A program made the translations under genes and the position numbers. The notes beneath the pieces were generated by a model. That model saw only the letters and a list, made by a program, of their open reading frames with translations. It ran no database searches and had not been told where the DNA came from. This document shows, piece after piece, positions 35,013 to 44,960 of a DNA stretch of 64,000 nucleotides (within the stretch, counting starts at the first letter, position 1; every line of letters starts with the position of its first letter). Source of the DNA: Shewanella canadensis (GTDB lineage Bacteria; Pseudomonadota; Gammaproteobacteria; Enterobacterales; Shewanellaceae). The stretch is taken from assembly GCF_003966225.1 (NCBI RefSeq), contig NZ_RXNU01000011.1:94738-158737 (forward strand), given 5' to 3'.

Positions 35013-36083
35013 TAAAACTTACTCCCTAACTTATGCTTATTATTTATTTTTTATTACGCCTTTAGAATTTATTTATTGGCGTTGAAATTGATACTGAAGT
35101 TTCACCTTAATACAGTCAATCACTCAAACCATTAACTTACTCAAAATAACTGTTAAGCAAAATAACTTAACTTGTGGCAACCTTGTAAAATAAACCTAAT
35201 CAATTATTAATAAATCTGATAATTTAGTTTTTATAACTGGCAAGAGTCAAACGTAACAGTTTTTAAAACTGCGCAATCTGCAACTTTTCAGTAACCATGC
35301 AAAATACCCAAACTGTGACGCGGATCACAAAAGCTGGTTTTGTTAATGGGCAGGGCAAGTTGCTTGAAACAGTATTTTATACTTTTACAAGCTCACCTTT
35401 CTTAGATTGATAAAATCTTAAGCCTTCATACAGTTAGTTATCCTGCAAAATGCCAAATTATTATGCATTTGTAACAAAACGATGCGGTTACACACCGATA
35501 CTTTTGGGTGGTAAATGCTTTTAAGTTTGCATTATTGTGAACAGGGAAGTAGATGATTTACTAAATGTCAATATACCAGCGACAACACACAAGTAAGAGC
35601 CAAGATAATTAACCAATAAAACAATGTTAAATATAAACCACCGCTAAAATAGAATTGAAACAGACATCATTCAGAACAGAATGTTTACTTTAATAGCCAG
35701 GTAAATAGACAGGATGACTATTTACTACAAAACGTTATGAAGAATATTTAGTATGGAAAGGCATGGATAACATTTACGATTCATAATACTCAATGCATGG
35801 GTATCGAATTATCGTTATCAAATGATTGTTTACACATTATGAATTATGGTTGTTAAATCAAAGGAGAAGCTGACAAGAGTCTCTCACTGTTCACAGCGAG
35901 CAACTCTGTAGATAAAGGCCCTCCTTTCAAAAGCAAAACGAATCCTGAAGTGTTATACCAATCGGTATAAAGTGTGTTTGCACACTCACCATCGTCTTCA
36001 CGCTAAACGCGTCCCAGTCTTAAAGATGACATTGGACTCAGCAGGTTTAATCAGGCTTAAATCGGATTGAATTTGATTTGATT

Positions 36084-36110
36084 GGGTTGGGTTGGGTTGG
36101 GTTGGGTTGG
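36084..36110 (+). repeat. (GGGTT)n run able to form a G-quadruplex
   Basis: Five GGG runs separated by TT (36084, 36089, 36094, 36099, 36104), then GG. The flanks (ATTTGATTTGATT before, GGTTGGACTGAGTTG after) are decayed copies of the same pentamer. It lies about 95 bases beyond the ruvB stop. Confidence 0.9.
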
Positions 36111-36157
36111 AGTGAGTCAGGTTGGACTGAGTTGAACGAAATCGTTTCAATCTATCT

Positions 36158-36194
36158 GCCAGAGGCCTTATAGTAAAAACTTAAGGCCTCAGGC
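36158..36194. terminator. Putative hairpin downstream of ruvB
   Basis: A 9-bp stem GAGGCCTTA/TAAGGCCTC, extended by GCC/GGC past one mismatch, with an 11-base loop. It sits 12 bases beyond the ruvB stop. No long T-run follows on the minus strand, so termination or mRNA stabilisation are both possible. Confidence 0.5.
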
Positions 36195-36205
36195 AAATGT
36201 TGGTG

Positions 36206-37222
36206 CTATTTTTCGGGTTGAATAATATCGAAGTGGCGGTAAGCACGGTCTGTGGCAATACGGCCTCTGGGTGTACGCTGGATAAAGCCCTGTTGTATCA
36301 AAAATGGCTCTAACACATCTTCGATGGTCTCTCTCTCTTCACCAATCGCTGCGGCTAAGTTATCGAGGCCTACGGGTCCCCCCATAAACTTGTCTATGAT
36401 GGCCAGCAATAGCTTCCTATCCATATAGTCGAAACCTTCGGCATCGATATCCAACATATCTAATGCCAGATCTGCCACAGCTTTATTGATTTCGCCATCG
36501 TGCTTTACCTCAGCAAAATCCCGTACTCGTCGTAACAAACGATTGGCGATCCGCGGCGTTCCACGAGAGCGCTTGGCCAGTTCTATAGCACCTTCGTCAT
36601 CGATCGGCAACTCGAGAACATTAGCCGAACGCGATACGATTGAACTGAGATCTTTCGTGTTATAAAACTCTAACCTGAGAGGGATCCCAAATCTTGCGCG
36701 TAATGGCGAAGTTAGCGCCCCAGCTCTCGTAGTCGCCCCAATGAGCGTAAAGGGAGGCAGATCCAATTTAATTGAACGAGCAGCAGGGCCTTCACCAATC
36801 ATGATATCTAACTGGTAATCCTCCATAGCTGGATAAAGGATCTCCTCGACTACCGAACTGAGGCGGTGGATCTCATCGATAAACAGGACATCACCAGGCT
36901 CAAGATTAGTCAGGAGTGCAGCAAGATCGCCGGCTTTTTCCAGCACCGGTCCCGAGGTAGATTTAATATTTACCCCCATCTCATTGGCAACGATCATCGC
37001 CAATGTTGTCTTTCCCAGCCCCGGAGGTCCATAGATCAGCATATGATCGAGTGCCTCACCGCGATTTTGGGCCGCTTTAATAAATATCTTTAACTGAGCT
37101 CTGGTATCATCTTGACCCGTATACTCATCGAGCAACTTAGGACGCATCGCCCTGTCTATCTGCTCATCACGCTCTTCGGGCCCTTGTGGCTCAGCATGGA
37201 TTAAACGATCGGCTTCTATCAT
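36206..37222 (-). CDS. ruvB: Holliday junction branch-migration ATPase RuvB
   Basis: A 338-aa AAA+ motor that drives branch migration with RuvA. Walker A is YGPPGLGKTTLA near residue 60, Walker B is LFIDEIHRL, and sensor 1 is GATTRAG. The C-terminal winged helix ends in RTPRGRIATDRAYRH. I use the ATG at 37222 (MIEADRLI), as in E. coli; a TTG one codon earlier is less likely. It is the last gene of aspS-yebC-ruvC-ruvA-ruvB, 23 bases after ruvA. Confidence 0.97.
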   Translation of the reverse strand: MIEADRLIHAEPQGPEERDEQIDRAMRPKLLDEYTGQDDTRAQLKIFIKAAQNRGEALDHMLIYGPPGLGKTTLAMIVANEMGVNIKSTSGPVLEKAGDLAALLTNLEPGDVLFIDEIHRLSSVVEEILYPAMEDYQLDIMIGEGPAARSIKLDLPPFTLIGATTRAGALTSPLRARFGIPLRLEFYNTKDLSSIVSRSANVLELPIDDEGAIELAKRSRGTPRIANRLLRRVRDFAEVKHDGEINKAVADLALDMLDIDAEGFDYMDRKLLLAIIDKFMGGPVGLDNLAAAIGEERETIEDVLEPFLIQQGFIQRTPRGRIATDRAYRHFDIIQPEK

Positions 37223-37245
37223 CAATATCTCTTCATTAACTCAGT

Positions 37246-37863
37246 TTATAACATCGATTTCAGTGACGATTTAATCAATGTCTCTGAGTCCATGCCATCT
37301 TGATATACCGCTGAGACAGCCTTACTTGCCTGCGCAGGCTTATACCCGAGAGACAATAGTGCCGCAATGGCATCTTCTTCTGCGGTATTAATCACAGGTG
37401 CAGGAGTGTAATTAGACTTAAGCATAAATTCACGCTCAGAGCCTGCAGAGGCCTCCATCAGACTCTTAAGCTTATCACGCATCTCTACTAACAATCTCTC
37501 GGCTGTTTTCTTACCGACACCGGGCAATTTAACTAACGTCGCAATATCATCACGTTCGACGCAGGCAACAAATTCACTTGCGGTCATACCTGAGAGAATA
37601 GTCAAAGCAAGCTTTGGTCCTACCCCATTGGTTTTTATCAGCAAACGAAAAAGCGCACGTTCCTGTTTGGTGATAAAACCGTACAGTAGTTGCGCATCTT
37701 CACGCACCACGAAATGGGTGTATACGATGGCTTCTTGATTAAGTTCCGGAAGCTCATAAAAGCTGGTTAGCGGCATCTGAACTTCGTAACCTAAACCCTG
37801 CACTTCGAGTAAAATTTCAGGTGCTTGCTTTTCAACAAGTAAACCTCTTAAACGACCTATCAT
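37246..37863 (-). CDS. ruvA: Holliday junction DNA-binding protein RuvA
   Basis: A 205-aa protein that binds four-way junctions as a tetramer. It has an N-terminal OB domain, two helix-hairpin-helix motifs (TNGVGPKLALTIL and LPGVGKKTAERLL) and a C-terminal three-helix domain (about residues 155-205) that contacts RuvB. It overlaps ruvC by 4 bases (ATGA). Confidence 0.97.
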   Translation of the reverse strand: MIGRLRGLLVEKQAPEILLEVQGLGYEVQMPLTSFYELPELNQEAIVYTHFVVREDAQLLYGFITKQERALFRLLIKTNGVGPKLALTILSGMTASEFVACVERDDIATLVKLPGVGKKTAERLLVEMRDKLKSLMEASAGSEREFMLKSNYTPAPVINTAEEDAIAALLSLGYKPAQASKAVSAVYQDGMDSETLIKSSLKSML

Positions 37864-38381
37864 CTGTAACGTCCATAAGTTCTTGCGTTAGCTCTTCCCC
37901 CCAAAGCAATTAAACTTTGGCTGGTATGAAAATGGCAGATAGCGACGCCTAATGCGTCGGCGGCATCGGCCTGGGGAGCGGCGGGTAATTTGAGGAGCTG
38001 TTGAACCATATGTTGAACTTGAGATTTCTGTGCTTTACCCGTTCCAACAACCGCACTTTTTATCTGAGTTGCAGAGTATTCGGCTACCGGCAGATCGGCA
38101 TTCGTTGCAGCAACAATCGCAGCGCCACGAGCCTGCCCAAGTTTAAGCGCCGAATCGGCATTCTTCGCCATAAAGACGCGTTCAATGGCAAACTCATCGG
38201 GTTGATATTGACGTATGATCTCAGAAATACCATCAAAAATCTGTTTAAGTCGGTAAGGCAGTTCATCGGAAGCGGTACGAATACAACCGCTTCCTAAATA
38301 TGTCTGGTGCCTACCAACACACTGGATCACACCATAGCCGGTGATCCTTGAGCCTGGATCCACACCGAGAATAATTGACAT
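37860..38381 (-). CDS. ruvC: Crossover junction endodeoxyribonuclease RuvC
   Basis: A 173-aa Holliday-junction resolvase. Acidic catalytic residues are Asp7 in LGVDPGSRITGYG, Glu in FAIERVFMA near residue 66, and the Asp pair in ADAADALGVA near residues 138-141. It lies 3 bases after the yebC stop and overlaps ruvA by 4 bases, so translation is coupled. Confidence 0.97.
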   Translation of the reverse strand: MSIILGVDPGSRITGYGVIQCVGRHQTYLGSGCIRTASDELPYRLKQIFDGISEIIRQYQPDEFAIERVFMAKNADSALKLGQARGAAIVAATNADLPVAEYSATQIKSAVVGTGKAQKSQVQHMVQQLLKLPAAPQADAADALGVAICHFHTSQSLIALGGRANARTYGRYR

Positions 38382-38384
38382 GTT

Positions 38385-39131
38385 TTAATCTAAGGATTCC
38401 ATGATCTCATCTGAGATATCTGCATTATGGTATACCTCTTGAACATCATCATGATCTTCGAGGTTATCGATTAAGCGAATAAACTTGGGGGCAGTGCTGG
38501 CATCGAGTTCGGCTTTTGTCGACGGGATCATCGTCACTTCGGCATTGATTGCCTCAAGACCGGTCGCATCCAACGCATCTTTAACCGTGCCAAAGTCCTC
38601 GGGTGTGGTAAATACATCAATCGAGCCATCTTCATGAGTGACCACATCATCGGCACCAGCATCGAGCGCTGCATCCATAATGGTGTCTTCATCTGCGCCT
38701 TCACCGTAGGAGATAACGCCTCGTTTCTCGAAGAGATAAGATACCGAACCATCTGTACCTAAATTGCCTCCGGACTTACTGAATGCATTACGAACACCTG
38801 ATACTGTACGGTTTTTATTATCCGTCATGGTTTCAACCATCACAGCAGTACCACCCGGGCCATAGCCTTCATACATGATGGTTTCGAGAATTTGGCCATC
38901 GAGTTCGCCGGCACCTCGTTTAATCGCCCGCTCAACGGTGTCACGCGTCATGTTATTGGATAAGGCTTTATCAATCGCTGCACGAAGACGTGGATTAGAA
39001 TCGACATCCGATCCGCCTTCACGGGCAGCGACGGTAAGTTCACGGATGAATTTGGTGAAAAGCTTGCCGCGTTTAGCATCTTGCGCCGCTTTACGATGCT
39101 TAATGTTGTCCCATTTACTATGACCTGCCAT
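38385..39131 (-). CDS. yebC: YebC/PmpR-family regulatory protein
   Basis: A 248-aa protein with the family start MAGHSKWDNIKHRKAAQDAKRG and the motif MYEGYGPGGTAVMVE near residue 100. YebC-family members have been described as DNA-binding regulators and, more recently, as ribosome-associated factors that relieve stalling on proline-rich stretches. Location between aspS and ruvC is the classical gammaproteobacterial order. Confidence 0.95.
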   Translation of the reverse strand: MAGHSKWDNIKHRKAAQDAKRGKLFTKFIRELTVAAREGGSDVDSNPRLRAAIDKALSNNMTRDTVERAIKRGAGELDGQILETIMYEGYGPGGTAVMVETMTDNKNRTVSGVRNAFSKSGGNLGTDGSVSYLFEKRGVISYGEGADEDTIMDAALDAGADDVVTHEDGSIDVFTTPEDFGTVKDALDATGLEAINAEVTMIPSTKAELDASTAPKFIRLIDNLEDHDDVQEVYHNADISDEIMESLD

Positions 39132-39218
39132 ATCTCACTCTCCTTGATTCGAGTCCAGTTATAACGGTGAATACAGTGGACTCGAAACAGCCGGGCGATC
39201 ACCCGGCCGATGTGGTTA

Positions 39219-41006
39219 CTACTCTTGTTCTTCTTTGTTATCTTCACTTTCAATAACATTAATACCTAACTCAACAAGTTGAGCCGGGTTCGCGAAACCA
39301 GGAGCATTGGTTAACGGACATGCAGCAGTTGTCGTTTTCGGGAATGCCATCACATCACGAATAGATGTCGCACCCGTCATCAACATAACAATTCGGTCTA
39401 AGCCAAATGCTAAACCGGCATGTGGCGGTGTTCCATAACGTAGCGCCTCAAGTAGGAAACCAAATTTTTCGTTAGCCTCTTCCTCTTCGATGCCCAAAAT
39501 ACGGAATACAGCAGATTGCATTTCACTGTTATGAATACGAACTGAGCCACCACCGAGTTCGCAACCATTGAGTACCATGTCATAGGCATCAGAGATAGCG
39601 GCCGTTGGATCGGCTTCAAGCTGTTCAGGCGTGATGCCCATAGGTGCAGTGAATGGATGATGCATCGCATGCAACCCACCATCAGATGTTGGTTCAAACA
39701 TTGGGAAGTCGACAACCCATAACGGTTTCCACTCACCATTGAGCAAGTCAAAATCTTCACCGGCTTTAAGACGAAGCGCACCCATAGCCTCGGCTACAAT
39801 GTTAGCTTTATCGGCACCGAACAGGATCAGATCGCCAGACTTAGCATTAGTTCGCTCAAGCAGACCGTTGACAACGTCTTCGTTAAGGAACTTAAGTACC
39901 GGAGATTGAATGCCTTCCAGACCTTTATCAAGATCGTTCACCTTCATCCAGGCTAAACCTTTAGCGCCGTAGATGGTGACGTACTTAGCGTAATTATCCA
40001 ATTGTTTACGCGATAATTTGGCACCGCCTGGAACACAAAGAACGGCAACACGCCCATTTGGATCGTTAGCTGGACCATTGAAAACGGCAAATTCAACGTC
40101 TTTAACGATATCTGCAACATCAATCAATTCAAGCGGGTTACGCAAGTCTGGCTTATCAGATCCGAAACGACGCATAGCTTCAGCAAATGTCATCTTAGGA
40201 AATTCACCCAGATCGACATTTAAAAGATCTTGGAACAGACCGCGGACCATTAATTCTGTTTTCGCCATCACCTGCGCAGAGGTCATAAACGAAGTTTCAA
40301 TATCAATCTGAGTAAATTCAGGTTGACGATCGGCACGCAGATCTTCATCACGGAAACATTTTACGATCTGATAATAACGGTCGAAACCTGACATCATCAG
40401 CAACTGTTTAAATAGCTGAGGTGATTGAGGTAACGCGAAGAACTGCCCTTTGTATGTGCGACTAGGGACTAAGTAGTCACGAGCACCTTCCGGGGTAGCC
40501 TTGGTTAATATCGGTGTTTCGATGTCCAGGAACCCACTGTCATCCAGGAAACGGCGAACAGCACTGGTCACTTTCGAACGAAATACAATTCTATCGGCCA
40601 TCTCAGGACGACGTAGATCTAAGTAACGATATTTCAATCGCTGCTCTTCGGTGTTGTGCTGGTTCTTATCCATGTTGATCGGCAGAGGAGCTGAACTATT
40701 TAAAATTGTCAGGCCCTTGCCTAAAATTTCAATTTCACCGGTACGCATATCCTTATTCACTTGACTGTCAGGACGGGCACGGACCAAGCCAGTTACTTGT
40801 ACACAAAACTCACTGCGCAGCGTGCTCGCGACATCGAATACTTCTGGTAAATCAGGATCATATACTACTTGAACAATACCTTCTCTATCACGAAGATCGA
40901 GAAAGACAACGCCGCCTAAGTCACGACTACGATTTACCCAACCCACTAGGGTCACTTCTTGTCCAACGTGAGACTTATTGACGTCTCCACAATATTGACT
41001 GCGCAT
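39219..41006 (-). CDS. aspS: Aspartate--tRNA ligase
   Basis: A 595-aa class II synthetase of the bacterial type. It has an N-terminal OB anticodon-binding domain (MRSQYCGDVNKSHVG at the start), motif 2 (FRDEDLRADRQPEFTQ) and motif 3 (GLAFGLDRIVMLM), plus the bacterial GAD insertion domain in the middle. It charges tRNA-Asp. It is the first gene of the aspS-yebC-ruvCAB run, with an 87-bp gap to yebC. Confidence 0.97.
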   Translation of the reverse strand: MRSQYCGDVNKSHVGQEVTLVGWVNRSRDLGGVVFLDLRDREGIVQVVYDPDLPEVFDVASTLRSEFCVQVTGLVRARPDSQVNKDMRTGEIEILGKGLTILNSSAPLPINMDKNQHNTEEQRLKYRYLDLRRPEMADRIVFRSKVTSAVRRFLDDSGFLDIETPILTKATPEGARDYLVPSRTYKGQFFALPQSPQLFKQLLMMSGFDRYYQIVKCFRDEDLRADRQPEFTQIDIETSFMTSAQVMAKTELMVRGLFQDLLNVDLGEFPKMTFAEAMRRFGSDKPDLRNPLELIDVADIVKDVEFAVFNGPANDPNGRVAVLCVPGGAKLSRKQLDNYAKYVTIYGAKGLAWMKVNDLDKGLEGIQSPVLKFLNEDVVNGLLERTNAKSGDLILFGADKANIVAEAMGALRLKAGEDFDLLNGEWKPLWVVDFPMFEPTSDGGLHAMHHPFTAPMGITPEQLEADPTAAISDAYDMVLNGCELGGGSVRIHNSEMQSAVFRILGIEEEEANEKFGFLLEALRYGTPPHAGLAFGLDRIVMLMTGATSIRDVMAFPKTTTAACPLTNAPGFANPAQLVELGINVIESEDNKEEQE

Positions 41007-41177
41007 CTAACTCTTTCCTTTATCCGCAAACCTATGGCTGAGGAATATTCTAAACAAGACAAAAGCGGCATTATAGTTAAATATTGCCGATTACAAAACC
41101 ACTACGCCGCTAGTTGGCGAAGTATCAATCAATTCTTTTCCCGAGCAATCAGAGCTCGTACAAATTAACATGCATTA

Positions 41178-43976
41178 TCACGATGATTTATAGCAATTTC
41201 CACCACTTTTTTTCGCGCGGTACATTAACTTGTCAGCCGTTTTTAATAACTCGACTGCCGTATCACCATCCGCGGGGTAAATAGCAATTCCAATACTTGG
41301 CTTCACATCTTGGGCAGGTATGTCGCCAACGGGGTCTTTTGCTAAATTAGTTAAGATTGTTTCGGCGACTTGACAGACGATATCCAGATCTTTAGTTCGA
41401 TTCAATATAATTACAAATTCGTCGGCGCCGAACCTTGCCACAGTATCAGATTTTCTAACCGACAGTTTCAACCCTTGTGTGATACTGATAAGCAAGTTAT
41501 CACCCATTTTGTGACCTAGCTTTTTATTAACTTCTTTGAGGCAACCGATATTAACAAAAAGTACAGCAAATGTGCTTAATTCCCGGCTGTGATGGAGCAC
41601 TGCCTGCTCTAACCTATCATCTAGCAGTGAACGGTTAGGTAACTGGGTCAAGCTATCATGGTTAGCAAGATGATTCAGTTTATCTTCTAACACTAATCTT
41701 TTGCTGATCTCTTCTCCCATTCGATACTTGAATAACACAAGGAACATCATCGTTGCGAGTATAAGGAAGCAGAGAAAAAACCACCAAGTCTGAGCTAGTG
41801 TCGGTTTCGGTGTAAGGGGCAGTTGCTTAACCCAATTTTGATAGATCTCTTGCTGTTTTTGCTGATTTACAGTACCAATTGCCATGTTTATCATCGGGAC
41901 TAATTTTGCTTTATCCGGATGGATCCCAAAGTGACTGTGCTGCTCTGAAAAGTCTGCCAATACGGACATTTTTAGTTGTCCATAATCTCCCTGTTTAAGC
42001 TCTGCGGCCATATTGATGACTTTTTCGACGAAGGCATCGGCTTTCCCCTCTGATACGGCCTTCAGCCCAGCACGAGTATCGGCAACAATCAACAACTCCA
42101 GGCCATAATCGGCGCTCATGAGATCGGAGACCAGTTGATAACCCTCGACGATAGCCAGCCTTTGACCCGCTAACTGTTGCATATTAAACACAGAGACTCG
42201 ATCTATCGGTGTCGCCAAGGCCCATGGCGATGGCCAGTAAGGATCACTGAAGAGTAGTTTCTTCTTACGCTCCTCTGTCTCAGCCACACTGCCGGCAATA
42301 TCAACATCACCATTGAGTAGTGCGGTGATCAAATCCTGCCATTCATCATAAACGACAGACTCTAACTTCAAATTCAGCTTATCTGAAATAAGTTTTACAA
42401 CTTCACTGTTAATTCCGGAAAACTCGCCGTTTGAGTCGGCATACTCCATAGGTTTCCAATTATTCAGATAACCCACTCTTAATACATCGACAGATGCCAG
42501 ATAATCTCTTTGTTGTAGAGAGAATTCCAGTCGCGAATTTTCAACATCGAAAACACGATTCTTACTGTTAAGCATCCATTTTTGTTCAATTTCAGCCAAT
42601 TCATTTTGATCAATTAACTCGAATCCCGCCTTGATACGTTTATCTAACCCCACATTCTCGGGTCGGGTTAACACAAATATGTCGGTTTCAAATTCAAGCT
42701 CATCAAACTGATGGAACTCTGACCAGGCATTATTCAAAACCAGATAGTGCTGGGTCCATGCTGATGATGCGACGAAGCTACTGATATGCCCCTCTCGAGC
42801 CGCTTGGATCATCGACGCCACAGAATCATAAAGTTTGAGCTTGGTATTCGGAACGGCCTGTTTTAATTTCCCAAGATAAGGCGCCGTCGGTACCGCGCCG
42901 ATGAGTGTTCCATCAAGTGTATCTAAGTTATCTATTGATTGACCGAAACTAAATAATCGACTTTTCACCTTGTACAATAATTGGCTTCTCTGTAGGCCAC
43001 TGTTCAGTGCGTCACTCTCTGGATAGCCAATATGAACATCGGCGCGGCCCATTCGAACTTCATCAAGTGAACTGTTCATATCCCCTGTGGAGAAGAAAAC
43101 CGGGATCCCCGTTTTTTCAGACCACAAATGCCAAATGTCCACATACAAACCATGGGGCTGACCATCACCACCGAGAGAGACGAAAGGTTCAATATTGAGT
43201 GTCGTCGCAACCGTTATCCCTCTTTTTTGCTGATTAATGCCAAGCCAACGTTCCTCTATAGCAGCAAAACGCTTACTGGAAATTGCCGCAAATCCTAAAT
43301 TTATCTTATCTACAGTCTTTAAATCTGACTTGATAACAGCCGGATGCAGAGGCGATTCTTTGATCAAGAGTCGGTTCTTTATGGGAAAAAAGCTGACGAC
43401 CTGTCGATTCAGGTTATTGTCTTTGAGGTAGCCTTCCATTCCGGCAAAAACATGCACCTCACCTTCTATCACCCCTTTTAATAAACTATGTCTGCTGTTG
43501 TAGCGTTTAAAAGATAATTTAGGCTCCAGAGCCAGCAATTCGACTTCGTGAGAGGAGCCAGAAACGATGCCAATTTGATAGGGTAAAAGATCTGAAAATG
43601 ATAATTTATCGGAGAGGTTTTTATGCAGATAAAGGTAGGTTCTGACTTGCGATATCTGTCGAGAAAAATCAAATATCTCTGAACGCACCGAAGTCTGAGC
43701 TAAACCAACATGTGCATCGGCATCTCCCTGTGAGAGTTGTTTGAGTGAGTCATGCCAGTGCCGTGAAACAAATACGACTTCAGTATCCGTTTGTTGGCTC
43801 CAGGCTTTCCACATGTCAATAAGTATGCCGTGAGGCTCTCCTTTCTCATCCACAAACTGATATGGGTAACTATCTTCCCCCATGACTAAGACTAACGGCT
43901 TTCCCTCATTGGCATAGAGTCCGGTGGCAAAAAAAGCGACAAGCAAAAATGTCAGAAGCTTAATAAATGATTTCAA
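41178..43976 (-). CDS. Three periplasmic solute-binding domains, one TM and a GGDEF domain
   Basis: A 932-aa sensor protein. After a signal peptide or anchor (about residues 1-22), three solute-binding-protein-3 domains occur in tandem. They start near residue 28 (LVLVMGEDSYPYQFVD), near 255 (ITVATTLNIEPFVSLG) and near 495 (LRVGYLNNWKPMEYAD). One TM helix is at about 733-753 and a GGDEF domain spans about 765-930. The signature is GADEF, and the usual DLDxFK metal site reads NIGCLK, so cyclase activity is doubtful. The third binding domain best keeps the SBP core. Ligands, probably amino acids or similar, are not predictable. It diverges from cmoA. Confidence 0.88.
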   Translation of the reverse strand: MKSFIKLLTFLLVAFFATGLYANEGKPLVLVMGEDSYPYQFVDEKGEPHGILIDMWKAWSQQTDTEVVFVSRHWHDSLKQLSQGDADAHVGLAQTSVRSEIFDFSRQISQVRTYLYLHKNLSDKLSFSDLLPYQIGIVSGSSHEVELLALEPKLSFKRYNSRHSLLKGVIEGEVHVFAGMEGYLKDNNLNRQVVSFFPIKNRLLIKESPLHPAVIKSDLKTVDKINLGFAAISSKRFAAIEERWLGINQQKRGITVATTLNIEPFVSLGGDGQPHGLYVDIWHLWSEKTGIPVFFSTGDMNSSLDEVRMGRADVHIGYPESDALNSGLQRSQLLYKVKSRLFSFGQSIDNLDTLDGTLIGAVPTAPYLGKLKQAVPNTKLKLYDSVASMIQAAREGHISSFVASSAWTQHYLVLNNAWSEFHQFDELEFETDIFVLTRPENVGLDKRIKAGFELIDQNELAEIEQKWMLNSKNRVFDVENSRLEFSLQQRDYLASVDVLRVGYLNNWKPMEYADSNGEFSGINSEVVKLISDKLNLKLESVVYDEWQDLITALLNGDVDIAGSVAETEERKKKLLFSDPYWPSPWALATPIDRVSVFNMQQLAGQRLAIVEGYQLVSDLMSADYGLELLIVADTRAGLKAVSEGKADAFVEKVINMAAELKQGDYGQLKMSVLADFSEQHSHFGIHPDKAKLVPMINMAIGTVNQQKQQEIYQNWVKQLPLTPKPTLAQTWWFFLCFLILATMMFLVLFKYRMGEEISKRLVLEDKLNHLANHDSLTQLPNRSLLDDRLEQAVLHHSRELSTFAVLFVNIGCLKEVNKKLGHKMGDNLLISITQGLKLSVRKSDTVARFGADEFVIILNRTKDLDIVCQVAETILTNLAKDPVGDIPAQDVKPSIGIAIYPADGDTAVELLKTADKLMYRAKKSGGNCYKSS

Positions 43977-44124
43977 ATGCTATTCCCAAACGTCACACTA
44001 GTGTAAATATCTTGTTATTCTTAAGCTATTAAACAAAATTTTATGATAAATTTCCAGTACTAGACTTGCTGGTTGCAACTATCATTCGTTAGAATAAAAC
44101 GTTGAAATTACCCATGTTAATCAA

Positions 44125-44856
44125 ATGAACACATCCCAAGATACTATATATGCTCAAGCATATGAAAACATAAGCGATTTTCAATTCGATGAAAAAGTAG
44201 CTGGTGTTTTCAACGACATGATCAGACGCTCAGTCCCCGGTTATGGTCAAATAATCAACACGCTCGGTGACTTTGCTAATAAATATGTCAGCACAGACAG
44301 CAATATATATGATCTCGGCTGTTCGCTTGGCGCTGCTACACTCAGTATACGCAGACACATAGATAATCGTAATTGCAAAATAATTGCCGTCGATAACAGT
44401 GAGTCGATGATCCAGCGTTGCAGAGAAAATCTTAGTGCCTATGTTAGTGAAACACCAGTCGATCTCGTCTGCGGTGATATCAGGGACATCAAGATTGAAA
44501 ACGCCTCTATGGTCGTTCTTAATTTCACTATGCAATTTCTGGCCCCTAAAGATAGAGAGACCCTACTAAGCAGCATCTATAAAGGACTCAAACCCGGCGG
44601 GATCTTAGTTCTCTCTGAGAAGCTAAACTTTGAAGATGAGTCTATACAGTCATTACTGGTGGATCTGCACCTGGATTTCAAAAGAGCCAATGGCTACAGT
44701 GAATTAGAGATCAGCCAAAAACGCAGCTCTTTAGAGCACGTCATGAAACCTGATACCTTGGAGCAGCATGAAGCTCGTCTAAAAAAACAAGGTTTCAAAC
44801 ATTTTAACGTGTGGTTTCAATGCTTTAACTTTGCATCTATGGTTGCCATTAAGTAA
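44125..44856 (+). CDS. cmoA: Carboxy-S-adenosyl-L-methionine synthase
   Basis: A 243-aa methyltransferase-fold enzyme that makes carboxy-SAM from SAM and prephenate. The SAM-binding motif is IYDLGCSLGAATLSI near residue 60, followed by IAVDNSESMIQRC and the CmoA-specific LNFTMQFLAP. It supplies CmoB, encoded 104 bp downstream on the same strand, for the cmo5U34 wobble modification. Confidence 0.96.
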   Translation: MNTSQDTIYAQAYENISDFQFDEKVAGVFNDMIRRSVPGYGQIINTLGDFANKYVSTDSNIYDLGCSLGAATLSIRRHIDNRNCKIIAVDNSESMIQRCRENLSAYVSETPVDLVCGDIRDIKIENASMVVLNFTMQFLAPKDRETLLSSIYKGLKPGGILVLSEKLNFEDESIQSLLVDLHLDFKRANGYSELEISQKRSSLEHVMKPDTLEQHEARLKKQGFKHFNVWFQCFNFASMVAIK

Positions 44857-44960
44857 TTGATAGTCATAAGAATCATGCCATGAGATGAATTAAAATCATT
44901 CATCGAATATCAACCAAATACCATTGCTTCAATTTTGCAGCAATCTAGGGTGACAATAAA

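Larger units (their letters stand above)
35013..36205. other. 1.2-kb gene-free stretch between the TonB receptor and ruvB
   Basis: No open frame with coding character. It holds an A/T-rich leader for the receptor gene, a copy of ATACCAATCGGTATA (35955-35969) followed by a small hairpin (AGTGTG-TTTG-CACACT), a GGGTT run (36084-36110) and a hairpin just after ruvB. Confidence 0.6.

Noticed and set aside
35805..35830. Fur-box-like string GATAACGATAAT (minus strand) as an iron-control site for the TonB receptor.
   Set aside because: It lies about 0.8 kb from the start codon and matches only part of the consensus.
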